From positions 304,168 to 368,167 of the forward strand of contig NZ_FQXU01000007.1 in the NCBI RefSeq assembly GCF_900130055.1: a stretch of 64,000 bases of DNA, in the 5' to 3' direction. Below the pieces are notes generated by a model. It was not told the origin of the DNA and did not search any database. It saw only the letters and a list, made by a program, of their open reading frames with translations. Positions 8,772-17,383 of this stretch are shown here, piece by piece. Origin of the DNA: Clostridium intestinale DSM 6191 (GTDB lineage Bacteria; Bacillota; Clostridia; Clostridiales; Clostridiaceae). Numbering within the stretch: the stretch's first letter is position 1; every line of letters begins with the position of its first letter. The position numbers were made by a program, and so were the translations under genes.

Positions 8772-9314
8772 CTAAATAACCTCCTCTCTAAATAAAACTT
8801 CAAGTTTTTTTCTTCCTCTAAGAATCCTATTTGATACAGCAGAAACTGAAATTTCTAATTTCTCTGCAATATCCTTTATTGCCTCATCCATAAAAAAGCG
8901 TCTAAGAAATATTTCTTTTGATACCTCTTCCATCTTATTTATCTCTTTTACTAATCTATCTATAATTTCTTTATCTTCAAGTTGTTTATGAAAATCTTGT
9001 TCTTCTCCTACCATTAATTCTTCCAATGCAGTTATGACCTTTTTATCTCTTTTCCTTAACTCATCTATAGCAGCTCTTTTAGTAATTACTACAATCCAAT
9101 TAATAAACTTACTTTTTTCTCCACTGAAAGCCTCAATATTATTCCAGATTTTAAATATAGAATCGTTCATACACTCTAAGCTTGCTTCCCTATCTTTAAG
9201 TACTGAATAACTCACCTTTAAAAGAAGATTCCCATATCTATCAATCAAGTAATCTAAAGCTTTTTCATTTCTATTTCTGAGCTGGTCAATTAAGTTCTCA
9301 TCATTTATCTTCAC
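8772..9314 (-). CDS. RNA polymerase sigma factor, ECF (sigma-70 family)
   Basis: 180 residues with the sigma2 region (DYLIDRYGNLLLKVSYSVLKDREASLECMND, residues 21-51), a FINWIVVITKRAAIDELRKR segment corresponding to region 2.3-2.4, and a C-terminal sigma4 helix-turn-helix (IKDIAEKLEISVSAVSNRILRGRKKL). There is no region 1 or 3, as in ECF sigma factors. GGGGGAG precedes the ATG. It is transcribed with the DUF4179 protein immediately downstream. Target promoters cannot be inferred. Confidence 0.9.
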   Translation of the reverse strand: MKINDENLIDQLRNRNEKALDYLIDRYGNLLLKVSYSVLKDREASLECMNDSIFKIWNNIEAFSGEKSKFINWIVVITKRAAIDELRKRDKKVITALEELMVGEEQDFHKQLEDKEIIDRLVKEINKMEEVSKEIFLRRFFMDEAIKDIAEKLEISVSAVSNRILRGRKKLEVLFREEVI

Positions 9315-9382
9315 TTCTTCTCCCCCTTCCCTTCATATATAAATACGGAATATAATTTAAAATCTCTCTCTAAAATTTCACA

Positions 9383-9410
9383 TTATAAAAAGGAGGACAT
9401 ATTCCTCCTT
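9383..9410 (-). terminator. Intrinsic terminator after the tandem MarR gene
   Basis: AAGGAGGA and TCCTCCTT flank a 5-nt loop (9390-9410); the minus strand continues with TTTTTT. It lies 12 bp past the stop codon. Confidence 0.8.
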
Positions 9411-9422
9411 AAATTAAAAACC

Positions 9423-10463
9423 TTACATTAAAAGCTTACTAATTATTAAAGATGTTTTCTCAATATACTCATTTACAATATTGTTTTTTAATATCTGATT
9501 CATTTTCTCTAATATCTCATTTGCTTTAATCATTCTATTTTCATCAATAATCTCTATAGATTTATAAATGTTTAAATAAACTTGTGAAACATTAAAATCT
9601 TCTTTTATCAACTGTTCTCCCTCTTCAGTTATATATAAAAATAAAGAGTTTTTATATACAGATTTTTCTTTTTTTATTAATCCTTTTTTATAGATATTTT
9701 TAACTATTACATTAGCTGTAGATGGGGAAATGTATGCTATTTTGCTTAGCTCAACAGATGTTATTCCTGGAAAGGCCTCTATAATCCATATACATCTAAG
9801 TTGAGGATAGGTTAAATCTAAAGGTTTAAGCATATCTCTATGAATACTCTCTATATTCAAAACAATTATTCTTAAACAGTTATAGAAATAGATCAATTTA
9901 TGAATTAAATCTCTATCTTCTTTATCAAAATCCTCAATATGTATTTTGTAATTTCTCAAATTCATCCTTTCTATGTATTTGAGAACCAACTTCTTATTCA
10001 TATTTATAACAACTTCTTCAAATAGTGAATTTAAGAAATCCAACTCCAAATTACTCATATAGTTCTGTAATTCAAATATAGGAAATTCTTCACCTTTCTC
10101 TATTTGATTATCCTTTATACACTCATATCCTTTTTCCGTTACATAGAGGTTATAGTTCTTTTTGTTTTGATTTTCTTTATTGGTTATGAGCTCTTTTTTT
10201 ATAAGATTTCTAAGTATTTTAGTTACTGTAGGAGGTGCCCAGCCAGCTATTTCTGCTATTTCTACTAAGGATACTCCAGGAAAAAGAGCTGTAATCCAAA
10301 GCACTCTTAGTTGTGGTAGTGTAATATTATTTTTTTCTACGTATTTGTTATAATTCCACTCTATATTTAAAAATAGATATCTTGATAAGTTATAAAATTT
10401 ATGCACATGTAGCAAGTGCTTTTTTAATTGACTATCTTTGAGATTTTTCTTATTACTTCTCAT
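9423..10463 (-). CDS. Regulator with two tandem MarR-type winged-helix domains
   Basis: 346 residues made of two similar halves. Each half has a helical lead-in and a MarR winged helix: LPQLRVLWITALFPGVSLVE, recognition helix APPTVTKILRNLIKKELI, then the wing NYNLYVTEKG in the first half; YPQLRCIWIIEAFPGITSVE, SPSTANVIVKNIYKKGLI, then LFLYITEEG in the second. Ordinary MarR proteins are about 150 aa and bind DNA as homodimers, so this looks like a covalent pseudo-dimer arising from gene duplication. It is divergent from the SulP transporter, with 148 bp between the start codons, and may control it. The effector is unknown. Confidence 0.85.
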   Translation of the reverse strand: MRSNKKNLKDSQLKKHLLHVHKFYNLSRYLFLNIEWNYNKYVEKNNITLPQLRVLWITALFPGVSLVEIAEIAGWAPPTVTKILRNLIKKELITNKENQNKKNYNLYVTEKGYECIKDNQIEKGEEFPIFELQNYMSNLELDFLNSLFEEVVINMNKKLVLKYIERMNLRNYKIHIEDFDKEDRDLIHKLIYFYNCLRIIVLNIESIHRDMLKPLDLTYPQLRCIWIIEAFPGITSVELSKIAYISPSTANVIVKNIYKKGLIKKEKSVYKNSLFLYITEEGEQLIKEDFNVSQVYLNIYKSIEIIDENRMIKANEILEKMNQILKNNIVNEYIEKTSLIISKLLM

Positions 10464-10527
10464 TTTTATTTCCTTTTCCTTTAAAGTTTCTCAATGTAAT
10501 TTTATCATTAATTTAAACTTTTTTCCC

Positions 10528-10556
10528 TTGTTATTTTAAAAGAAAAATGCTATTAT
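10528..10556 (+). promoter_or_regulatory. Sigma-A type promoter for the SulP gene
   Basis: TTGTTA (10528-10533), 17-bp spacer, TATTAT (10551-10556). It lies about 55 bp before the TTG start codon of the transporter. Confidence 0.7.
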
Positions 10557-10611
10557 AAATCTGTTTTGAAATTTCAACATTCGAATGCTAATAATAAATG
10601 GAGATGATATC

Positions 10612-12252
10612 TTGTTAGTACCAAAATTAATTACCTGTATAAAAGATTATAATAAACAACAATTCCTAAAGGATTTATCCTCTGGAATTATAGTAGCAAT
10701 AATAGCACTTCCTCTTTCAATAGCCCTAGCTATAGCCTCTGGTGTATCACCTGAAAAAGGCTTATATACTGCAATTATTGGTGGATTTATTGTTTCCTTT
10801 TTAGGTGGAAGTAAAGTTCAAATTGGAGGTCCAACTGGAGCCTTTGTAATAATAGTCTATGGAATAATTGAGAAATATGGATTAGATGGCCTTATAATAT
10901 CAACCATTATGGCGGGACTTTTCTTAACTATTATGGGATTTCTTAAGTTAGGAAGCCTTATAAGATTTATACCGGCATCTATAACTTCAGGTTTCACAAG
11001 TGGAATTGCAATAGTAATATTCTCAACTCAAATAAAGGACTTTTTAGGACTATCTATAAAATCAGTTCCTTCAGAGTTTATACATAAGTGGGGAGCATAT
11101 TTAAAAAACCTCAATACCTTTAATCCTCAAAGTTTATTAATATCATTATTAACCTTGGGTTGTATAATTTTTTGGCCTAAAATTAACAAAAAAATACCCG
11201 GTGCTTTTTTAGCAATTATATTAACAACAGTAATAACATTGACTTTTAATTTAGATACACCAACCATAGGTAGTGTTTTTGGTAATTTATCTTCTTCTCT
11301 ACCATCACTTTCTATTCCAAGTGTAAATTTGTCTACTATACTCAACTTGGTTTTCCCAGCACTAACAATAGCTATCCTTGCTGCGGTAGAGTCTCTACTT
11401 TCTGCAGTTGTTGCAGATAACATGATAGACGGTCGTCATAGATCTAATATGGAATTGGTTGCTCAAGGTTTTGCAAATATATTTTCCGGATTATTTGGAG
11501 GAATACCTGTAACTGGAGCTATAGCAAGAACAGCTGCTAATATAAAAAATGGAGGCAGAACTCCTGTTGCTGGAATGGTTCATTCAGTTATACTTTTACT
11601 AATAATGTTTTTATTTATGCCTTATGTTAAGTTAATTCCTATGGCATCTCTGGCTGCTATATTAGTTATGGTATCATACAACATGGGTGAATGGGATGCA
11701 TTTAAAAACTTACTAAAAGCCCCTAAAAGTGATAGCCTAATATTTATAGTTACATTTTTATTGACTGTTTTCTTTGACCTAGTATTTGCTATAGGTGTTG
11801 GAGTAGTTCTCTCATCCTTATTATTTATGAGGAAGATGGCCGAATTTACTAGTGTTAAGTCTATAATAGATGATATAGATAGTGTTGACTTATTAGAAAT
11901 AAAAAACACTCTAAAATATCCTGAGGATGTTGCTATGTATGAAATAAATGGACCATTTTTCTTTGGTGCAACAGATAAATTCATATCAGCTATTAGAGAT
12001 ATTTCCTCCATGCCAAAGATACTTATAATCAAAATGGACAAAGTTCCTATTATGGATTCTACAGCATATCATTCTTTTGAAATGCTCTTAGATATATGTA
12101 ATAAAGAAAATACAAAACTTCTATTACTTAATGTACAACCTCAACCTTTAAATACACTAAAGAAATACGGATTTGTAGATAAAATAGGTAATAAAAATGT
12201 TTGTGTAAGTTTAAATGATGTTATTAATCAATCGAATTATCATACGGCTTAA
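10612..12252 (+). CDS. SulP family inorganic anion transporter with STAS domain
   Basis: 546 residues. The N-terminal two thirds are polytopic with the SulP signature (LPLSIALAIASGVSPEKGLYTAIIGG, IGGPTGAFVIIV). The C-terminal quarter, from about residue 430, is a STAS domain (VAMYEINGPFFFGATDKF). Family members carry sulfate, bicarbonate or other anions across the cytoplasmic membrane; the substrate cannot be told here. The start is set at TTG 10612 because GGAGATG lies just upstream of it; an ATG nine codons earlier has no ribosome binding site. It is divergent from the tandem MarR gene. Confidence 0.88.
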   Translation: MLVPKLITCIKDYNKQQFLKDLSSGIIVAIIALPLSIALAIASGVSPEKGLYTAIIGGFIVSFLGGSKVQIGGPTGAFVIIVYGIIEKYGLDGLIISTIMAGLFLTIMGFLKLGSLIRFIPASITSGFTSGIAIVIFSTQIKDFLGLSIKSVPSEFIHKWGAYLKNLNTFNPQSLLISLLTLGCIIFWPKINKKIPGAFLAIILTTVITLTFNLDTPTIGSVFGNLSSSLPSLSIPSVNLSTILNLVFPALTIAILAAVESLLSAVVADNMIDGRHRSNMELVAQGFANIFSGLFGGIPVTGAIARTAANIKNGGRTPVAGMVHSVILLLIMFLFMPYVKLIPMASLAAILVMVSYNMGEWDAFKNLLKAPKSDSLIFIVTFLLTVFFDLVFAIGVGVVLSSLLFMRKMAEFTSVKSIIDDIDSVDLLEIKNTLKYPEDVAMYEINGPFFFGATDKFISAIRDISSMPKILIIKMDKVPIMDSTAYHSFEMLLDICNKENTKLLLLNVQPQPLNTLKKYGFVDKIGNKNVCVSLNDVINQSNYHTA

Positions 12253-12295
12253 TATATTATATATAAGCTATGTTTCTAAATATAATACCGTTAAA

Positions 12296-12340
12296 ATGGC
12301 TGTGGAACTAATTATTTAGCTCCACAGCCATACTTATTTT
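12296..12340. terminator. Terminator after the SulP gene (probably bidirectional)
   Basis: ATGGCTGTGGA pairs with TCCACAGCCAT around a 14-nt loop (12296-12331). On the plus strand ACTTATTTTTC follows; the next minus-strand gene ends at 12355. Confidence 0.8.
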
Positions 12341-12354
12341 TCTACAGTAATTTT

Positions 12355-12702
12355 TTAAGAATTTGATTGATTTATTTTTCTTGGTCCTACTTCAAGCCAT
12401 TTATCTAAAGCTCCTTTACTAAATATATAAGTATCTCCAACTTTAGTATATGGCAAATCATTATGTTCGGAGTCTACTATACTCTTTAACTGAAACTCAG
12501 CTATACCTAAATATTCAGATGCTGTTTGTAAGTTATATGTCTTTTCATTTGTAGTTTGTTGCGGCTGTCTTAAGTCCACACTTAATCCATTTGGAAATGA
12601 AACTACTGGTGCAGTTTTTATAGCTCTTCCTATAATTGAAGCTGCAATTATTAAAGAAAATGATAAAACTATTATTGAAATTGCTAATAACTTGTCTTTC
12701 AT
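12355..12702 (-). CDS. Membrane-anchored excisionase-family helix-turn-helix protein
   Basis: 115 residues. The N-terminus is a single membrane helix (LLAISIIVLSFSLIIAASIIG, residues 4-24). After a linker of about 30 aa comes a MerR/excisionase-type DNA-binding motif (YNLQTASEYLGIAEFQLKSI, then LPYTKVGDTYIFSKGALDKWL). The ATG at 12702 has AAGGGGGAG upstream; a longer frame extends upstream without a binding site. No integrase or attachment site is nearby, so a role in excision is unlikely. It may be a membrane-tethered DNA-binding protein. It is divergent from the ankyrin protein at 187 bp. Confidence 0.7.
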   Translation of the reverse strand: MKDKLLAISIIVLSFSLIIAASIIGRAIKTAPVVSFPNGLSVDLRQPQQTTNEKTYNLQTASEYLGIAEFQLKSIVDSEHNDLPYTKVGDTYIFSKGALDKWLEVGPRKINQSNS

Positions 12703-12888
12703 TAAAACTCCCCCTTTATAAACCCATATATTAACATTATATATTAATAACTTAACCCCTTCAAACAAAATATATATATAATCAATATGTTCCACAATTA
12801 CTGGTTACATTATGGTATTATGTAAATATATACTAATATGATATATAACTAAAATTAATTTCTTTAATTAAAATTGGAGGTAATATAC

Positions 12889-13773
12889 ATGGGTGCTTCA
12901 GCTGCTATTATTATAATTATTGCTATGTTTTTCATCGGTTTATTTATAGCAATTCCTTCACTAATAGGACTTATAACCTACAAATTACACAATAAAAAGA
13001 AAGGTAAAAAAACAAAATTAATAGTTCGCATAATATTAATTATTACACTTATATCTGGATTAACAGTATTTTCTCTTCCAATACTTTTTGTCGGTACACT
13101 TGTATATGACCAATATGAACATGCTCAGTATAAAAAAACATTAGTTGGAGCCGCTGACCGAGAGGATTTAATAAAAGTAAAGGAACTTTTAGACAGTGGA
13201 ACTGATCCAGACCAAAATAAAGGTTCTAATTATACTGCCTTAACATATGCATGTACATCAGGAAACTATGAAATAGCAAAACTTTTAATCAAACATGGTT
13301 GTACAATTGACGTTGAGTTTAATGGGTATAGTGACGGAACACAAAAAGGCTATACCCCTCTCATGTATGCTGTAACTGCACAACAAAAATATGACCTTGT
13401 TAATTTACTTATATCTAACAAAGCTGATATAAATCACAAAGCATCATCAGATGGCTATACTCCTCTCATTAGAGCAGTTAATTGCGAACAACCTGAGATT
13501 GTAAATCTTTTGATTAAAAATGGTGCTGATATTAATGCTTCCGATAATAAAGGCAACACTGTATTACGACATGCATGTGACAATAGCCCTAATTATGCAA
13601 ACTATTCTAATATAAAGACCCTATTAGAAACTGGAGCATTAGTAAATACTGACACAACCACTTTAGAAGGTCTAACTACATTGGTTAAGAAAAGTACTAT
13701 AAATATTAGTAATCCTAATGATGATTACTCTGATAAAATTATAAGCATTTTAAGTGAGTATAGTAATAAGTAA
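12889..13773 (+). CDS. Membrane ankyrin-repeat protein
   Basis: 294 residues. Two membrane segments occupy roughly residues 4-30 and 45-72. From about residue 85 come four to five ankyrin repeats, recognisable by TALTYACTSGNYEIAKLLIKHG, TPLMYAVTA and TPLIRAVNCEQPEIVNLLIKNGADIN. The repeats should face the cytoplasm and bind protein partners. The start ATG has GGAGG eight bases upstream; an in-frame start five codons earlier overlaps that site. No partner is identified. Confidence 0.82.
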   Translation: MGASAAIIIIIAMFFIGLFIAIPSLIGLITYKLHNKKKGKKTKLIVRIILIITLISGLTVFSLPILFVGTLVYDQYEHAQYKKTLVGAADREDLIKVKELLDSGTDPDQNKGSNYTALTYACTSGNYEIAKLLIKHGCTIDVEFNGYSDGTQKGYTPLMYAVTAQQKYDLVNLLISNKADINHKASSDGYTPLIRAVNCEQPEIVNLLIKNGADINASDNKGNTVLRHACDNSPNYANYSNIKTLLETGALVNTDTTTLEGLTTLVKKSTINISNPNDDYSDKIISILSEYSNK

Positions 13774-13789
13774 ATATATAATTAAAAAT

Positions 13790-13823
13790 GGTTTGTAAGA
13801 ATTATTCCTACAAACCACCCTTT
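13790..13823 (+). terminator. Probable terminator after the ankyrin gene
   Basis: GGTTTGTAAGAAT pairs with ATTCCTACAAACC (13790-13816), followed by a short T-rich run (ACCCTTT). The run is weak, so confidence is moderate. Confidence 0.6.
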
Positions 13824-13830
13824 GTCTCTA

Positions 13831-13907
13831 TTTATCTGATGTCTAGCCACTGTTATATACAAGCCTAACAAAGGATGGGATATAACAGTGGCTAGACCCT
13901 AGATAAG
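13831..13907. repeat. Two-copy hairpin element, copy 1
   Basis: A 77-nt imperfect palindrome. The outer arms are TTATCT/AGATAA, then a conserved 3x3 bubble (GAT opposite CCC), then a 13-bp stem GTCTAGCCACTGT/ACAGTGGCTAGAC, with a variable centre. A second copy lies at 51139-51216. This copy sits between two converging genes. Confidence 0.75.
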
Positions 13908-13974
13908 TTCAACTATACTCATAGAGCACAGGCGATTTAGATAAGGATAAACCCTCATCTAAATCAAGTTTCAC

Positions 13975-14805
13975 TTAATAATTAGCGTCTAAATAATCCC
14001 CAATAACTTGAGCGTATAGCTTGGCCCCTTCAGTGCTTAAGTTAACACCATCTTCTAAGTTAGAGTTCATCTTACTTCTTAACATTGTATAAAGTTCTTG
14101 TTTTTCACTTTCAGCATACATGTCCACATATCCAACTTTATTCTTTTCTGCAACTTCTTTAATTGCATCACAATATTTTTTTAGCTGAGCATTTGCTCCA
14201 CCAACTTCATTATACCAATTAGCAGGATGTTTTTTGTAATAGTAATTTGCATTTCCACCCATATTACCATTACCTTTATTTCCTTCAATAACTTTGTTAG
14301 GTGCAACTAAAATAGGAATAGCTTTCTTTTCTTTTATTTGTTTAACCATAGACTCCAGATTACTTTTAAATTTATCTAAAGGAACATTTTCTTTATTCTT
14401 ATCTACAAAATAATGATCATTTAATCCAAAATTAATTGCTACAAAGTCAGGATTTTTTTCTAAAACATCTTTATTTAATCTTTCCAAACCTTGGGTAGAT
14501 GTATTCCCATTAACCCCTGCATTTGTAAGTTCCAAACTAAATCTTTCCTTTAATAAATCAGTCCATAACTTATTTCCAGCTTGAAAATTCTCTCCATATG
14601 TAATATTATCGCCTAAAGCAACAACCTTAGCCCCTTTTATAGATTTAGTTATTACTTCCTCTTTAGGCTCTTCCTTTACTGGTATGTTAGATGCCACTGG
14701 CACTATCTTTGTTTTTTTATTAAAACTATACATGCCAAAAACTACAGTTAATATTGTAACTATAGATAATAATACTACTAATAAAATCCACTTCTTGTTC
14801 TTCAC
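13975..14805 (-). CDS. SGNH/GDSL-fold protein lacking the catalytic Ser and His
   Basis: 276 residues with an N-terminal membrane anchor (residues 6-26) and an extracellular SGNH domain. Block I reads VVALGDNITYG, so the nucleophilic Ser is Asn67. Block II (NAGVNGNTS) and block III (GLND) are normal. Block V reads DGVNLSTEG, so Asp252 is kept but the catalytic His is Asn255. Active family members are esterases, lipases or thioesterases; with Ser and His both replaced, this copy is probably a binding or regulatory pseudoenzyme. The start is GTG with GGAGGAAG upstream. The gene stands alone, followed by the hairpin element. Confidence 0.82.
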   Translation of the reverse strand: MKNKKWILLVVLLSIVTILTVVFGMYSFNKKTKIVPVASNIPVKEEPKEEVITKSIKGAKVVALGDNITYGENFQAGNKLWTDLLKERFSLELTNAGVNGNTSTQGLERLNKDVLEKNPDFVAINFGLNDHYFVDKNKENVPLDKFKSNLESMVKQIKEKKAIPILVAPNKVIEGNKGNGNMGGNANYYYKKHPANWYNEVGGANAQLKKYCDAIKEVAEKNKVGYVDMYAESEKQELYTMLRSKMNSNLEDGVNLSTEGAKLYAQVIGDYLDANY

Positions 14806-14873
14806 ACTTCTTCCTCCATCAACTATAATTACTATTATTATATCATTTATGGAAGTTTTTTAAACCTCAATAA

Positions 14874-14915
14874 CAAAAAATCATTTCAAAACCGAGGTTT
14901 CAAAATGATTTTTCT
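14874..14915. terminator. Bidirectional-type terminator after the FlxA-like gene
   Basis: AAATCATTTCAAAACC pairs with GGTTTCAAAATGATTT; A and T runs flank the stem, so it could work on either strand. The nearest upstream gene is the FlxA-like gene on the minus strand. Confidence 0.75.
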
Positions 14916-14925
14916 ATAGATAATT

Positions 14926-15282
14926 TTATGCAAAGGCGTCTATTAATGTTCCTTGTGTTTTTTCATAAGAAGATTCTTCCTCATTACTTTTTAATGTGGA
15001 AACATTATTTTTACCTTGAGAAGAAACTTCTGATACTTTTTGAGTAGCATTACTGTTGCTGCTGCTTTGAGCTTCCTTTTGCTGTATTTGAGCATCTATC
15101 TGTTCTATTTGTTGTTGTAGCTGCTCAACTTTTTCTTGTTTTGTTTTATCATTTAACTTACTTGAATTCACTTGTAAAAGCTGTTGCTGAAGACTTTCTC
15201 TTTGCTTTTTTAATGCTTCTAAACTGCTATCTGAAGCTTTATATGTACTAGTTGAAGTATTAGAAATCGAACCAACATTCAT
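14926..15282 (-). CDS. FlxA-like coiled-coil protein
   Basis: 118 residues, Gln- and Ser-rich. The middle (residues about 20-75: LEALKKQRESLQQQLLQVNS and the KQEKVEQLQQQIEQIDAQI stretch) is a strongly predicted coiled coil; the C-terminal part is low-complexity. The pattern matches the FlxA-like family, whose function is not established. There is no signal peptide. ATG 15282 has AAGGAGTGG upstream; an in-frame GTG three codons earlier overlaps that site. It is a single-gene unit with its own terminator. Confidence 0.7.
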   Translation of the reverse strand: MNVGSISNTSTSTYKASDSSLEALKKQRESLQQQLLQVNSSKLNDKTKQEKVEQLQQQIEQIDAQIQQKEAQSSSNSNATQKVSEVSSQGKNNVSTLKSNEEESSYEKTQGTLIDAFA

Positions 15283-15401
15283 TTTTACCACTCCTTGTTA
15301 TTTTATGCAACCTCTTATTTTAATAATAAAACTAAAATTTCAAGATATTATGGTAAAAATATGTGAATATTGTGTGACATAATCTAATTCTCACTAACTA
15401 G

Positions 15402-16790
15402 TTATACAACTTCCGCCTCTGCTTCTAGTTCACCTTTTTCATGTGCTTTAGTTAAAAGTCTTAACTCTCTAAATAGGAATATTGCCGTTATAATTGAGGA
15501 TGTACCATCTGCTACCGGGCCTGCTAGCCAAACTCCAGTTATGCTATTTAACATTCTTGGAAGTATTAAATATAAAGGTATTAAAAGAATAACTTGTCTA
15601 AGCAAACTTAAAAACATAGATATTTTGGCTTTACCAACACTTTGAAAATAGTTACCGCTTATTATTTGGAATCCTACTATAGGAAGCATTGCTAAGAATA
15701 TTCTTATACCATGTGATGCTACTGCAACAAGCTCTGGGTCTTTATTAAAGAGTTTAATAATTTGTGGTGCAAATGCTTGAACTCCTATAAAGCCCATAAC
15801 AACAATTATTGTAGCTCCCATAATAGCATACTTTAATGTATCTAGTACCCTTTTATAAGCTTTCGCTCCATAATTAAATCCAATTATCGGCTGGTACCCT
15901 TGATTTATTCCAAACAAAGGCATAACAATTAAAGTAACTACACTGTTTATTACTGTCATAGCACCTATTGCTACATCTCCACCATAAGTCTTAAGTGCTG
16001 TATTTGCAGTTATTGATACCACACTTGCTGCCATTTGCATTGAAAAAGGAGAAACTCCTATTGCAAAAATTGTTTTAACTATATGCATATCTAGTTTTAA
16101 ATTGCTTATTTTTAATTTTAAACTACTTTGCCCTTTTAAAAAATAACTTAAAACCCAAATAGTTGAGACGGCTTGAGATATTATTGTTGCTAATGCCGCT
16201 CCTTTTACTCCCATGCCAAAAGTAAAAATAAATATAGGATCTAAAATAGTGTTAAGTACTGCTCCAACTAACATTGTGGACGCTGCTCTTTTAGGATTTC
16301 CCTCAGCTCTAATGCAGTGATTTAAGCTAAAGGATGTAAGACTGAATATTGTTCCAAGTAAAATTATTCCAAGATAATCACTAGCGTAACCAAAAGTACT
16401 TTCGCTTGCACCAAACATCATTAAAAGTTTATCTTTATATAAAAGTCCTACTATAGTTATTAAAATAGAAAATATTATTGAAAGAGAAAGTGCATTCCCT
16501 AATATATGTTCTGCTTCATCTTTTTTTCTTTGCCCTAATTTAATTGATATATTTGCTGATGCACCAACTCCTGTAAGCATAGCAAAAGCTATAACTACAG
16601 TCATAATCGGGAAACTTAATCCAACTCCTGTTAAAGCAAGTTGTCCTACACCTTCCATCTGTCCTATATAGATTCTATCTACCACATTATATAATGCATT
16701 TACAAGCATTCCTATAATAGCTGGTACAGAGAAGCTTATAAGTAATTTTAATATATTTTCATTTGCCAGTCGTTTTTCTCTATCTATCAT
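15402..16790 (-). CDS. MATE family efflux transporter
   Basis: 462 residues with twelve hydrophobic segments in two homologous halves, consistent with a Na+- or H+-driven multidrug/toxin extruder in the cytoplasmic membrane. Typical MATE stretches are visible (VPAIIGMLVNALYNVVDRIYIGQ near residue 20 and QGYQPIIGFNYGA in the second half). The start codon lies inside the end of the MarR gene (11-nt overlap), so the two are translated together and the regulator likely controls the pump. Substrates cannot be inferred. Confidence 0.92.
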   Translation of the reverse strand: MIDREKRLANENILKLLISFSVPAIIGMLVNALYNVVDRIYIGQMEGVGQLALTGVGLSFPIMTVVIAFAMLTGVGASANISIKLGQRKKDEAEHILGNALSLSIIFSILITIVGLLYKDKLLMMFGASESTFGYASDYLGIILLGTIFSLTSFSLNHCIRAEGNPKRAASTMLVGAVLNTILDPIFIFTFGMGVKGAALATIISQAVSTIWVLSYFLKGQSSLKLKISNLKLDMHIVKTIFAIGVSPFSMQMAASVVSITANTALKTYGGDVAIGAMTVINSVVTLIVMPLFGINQGYQPIIGFNYGAKAYKRVLDTLKYAIMGATIIVVMGFIGVQAFAPQIIKLFNKDPELVAVASHGIRIFLAMLPIVGFQIISGNYFQSVGKAKISMFLSLLRQVILLIPLYLILPRMLNSITGVWLAGPVADGTSSIITAIFLFRELRLLTKAHEKGELEAEAEVV

Positions 16791-17235
16791 TTGTAATCTC
16801 CTTTAATCTTTTTTTCTTTTTGTTCTCCACCATTCTCTGGAGAAGATTTAATGCCATTTTCTTTTCTTCTTCTGTGAAATCCGATGTTAATATATCATTC
16901 CATTCTAGTAGAACATTTCTAATATCCTTAATAATATCTTTCCCATCAGCAGTTAAATAAACTCTGTAAGCTCGTTTATCATTTTCATCTACAGATCTTT
17001 TTACCAAACCTTCTTCTTCAAGCTTTTTTAAGGCTTTAGCCGTTGTTCCTTTATCTATAATTAGTTTACAAGTCATTTCTTCCTGAGTTACACCTTCATT
17101 GTTTTCAAGAAAAAGTAGAAAAGTATATTGTCCACTCCCTATATTTCCAATATTAAAATTTTTATTAAAATACATAGCTCCTGCTCTATACAATATAGAA
17201 ATATATCTTCCAATGCTATCAATATTTTTTTGCAT
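16780..17235 (-). CDS. MarR family transcriptional regulator of the MATE pump
   Basis: 151 residues with a MarR winged helix: VTQEEMTCKLIIDKGTTAKALKKLEEEGLV, then the wing RSVDENDKRAYRVYLTADG. It should bind as a dimer to a palindrome. One is present just upstream: AATAGTTG, 6 nt, CAACTATT at 17259-17280, directly after the -10 box, consistent with autorepression relieved by a ligand. ATG 17235 has AAGGTGG upstream; a GTG three codons earlier overlaps that site. Confidence 0.9.
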   Translation of the reverse strand: MQKNIDSIGRYISILYRAGAMYFNKNFNIGNIGSGQYTFLLFLENNEGVTQEEMTCKLIIDKGTTAKALKKLEEEGLVKRSVDENDKRAYRVYLTADGKDIIKDIRNVLLEWNDILTSDFTEEEKKMALNLLQRMVENKKKKRLKEITNDR

Positions 17236-17258
17236 CTCATCCACCTTTAATAAAAAAT

Positions 17259-17311
17259 AATAGTTGCATGCACAACTATTATAGTATAAATTATTAATAA
17301 TTTATTTACAA
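17259..17311 (-). promoter_or_regulatory. Promoter and operator of the marR-MATE operon
   Basis: Minus strand: -35 TTGTAA (17306-17311), 17-bp spacer, -10 TATACT (17283-17288). The palindrome AATAGTTG-N6-CAACTATT (17259-17280) begins 3 bp after the -10 box, so a bound MarR dimer would cover the transcription start. Confidence 0.75.
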
Positions 17312-17339
17312 GTATATTTTTTAATAAATAAAAAGTAAC

Positions 17340-17378
17340 TAAAAAGGTTATTTCCTAAAACCCTTAAGAAATAACCTT
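17340..17378 (-). terminator. Terminator after the small hypothetical gene
   Basis: AAGGTTATTTC pairs with GAAATAACCTT (17344-17354 and 17368-17378), followed on the minus strand by TTTTTAG. It starts 6 bp beyond the stop codon at 17384. Confidence 0.8.
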
Positions 17379-17383
17379 AAATA

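Noticed and set aside
12355..12702. Prophage or integrative element excisionase
   Set aside because: It has a membrane anchor, and no integrase, attachment repeats or phage genes are nearby.
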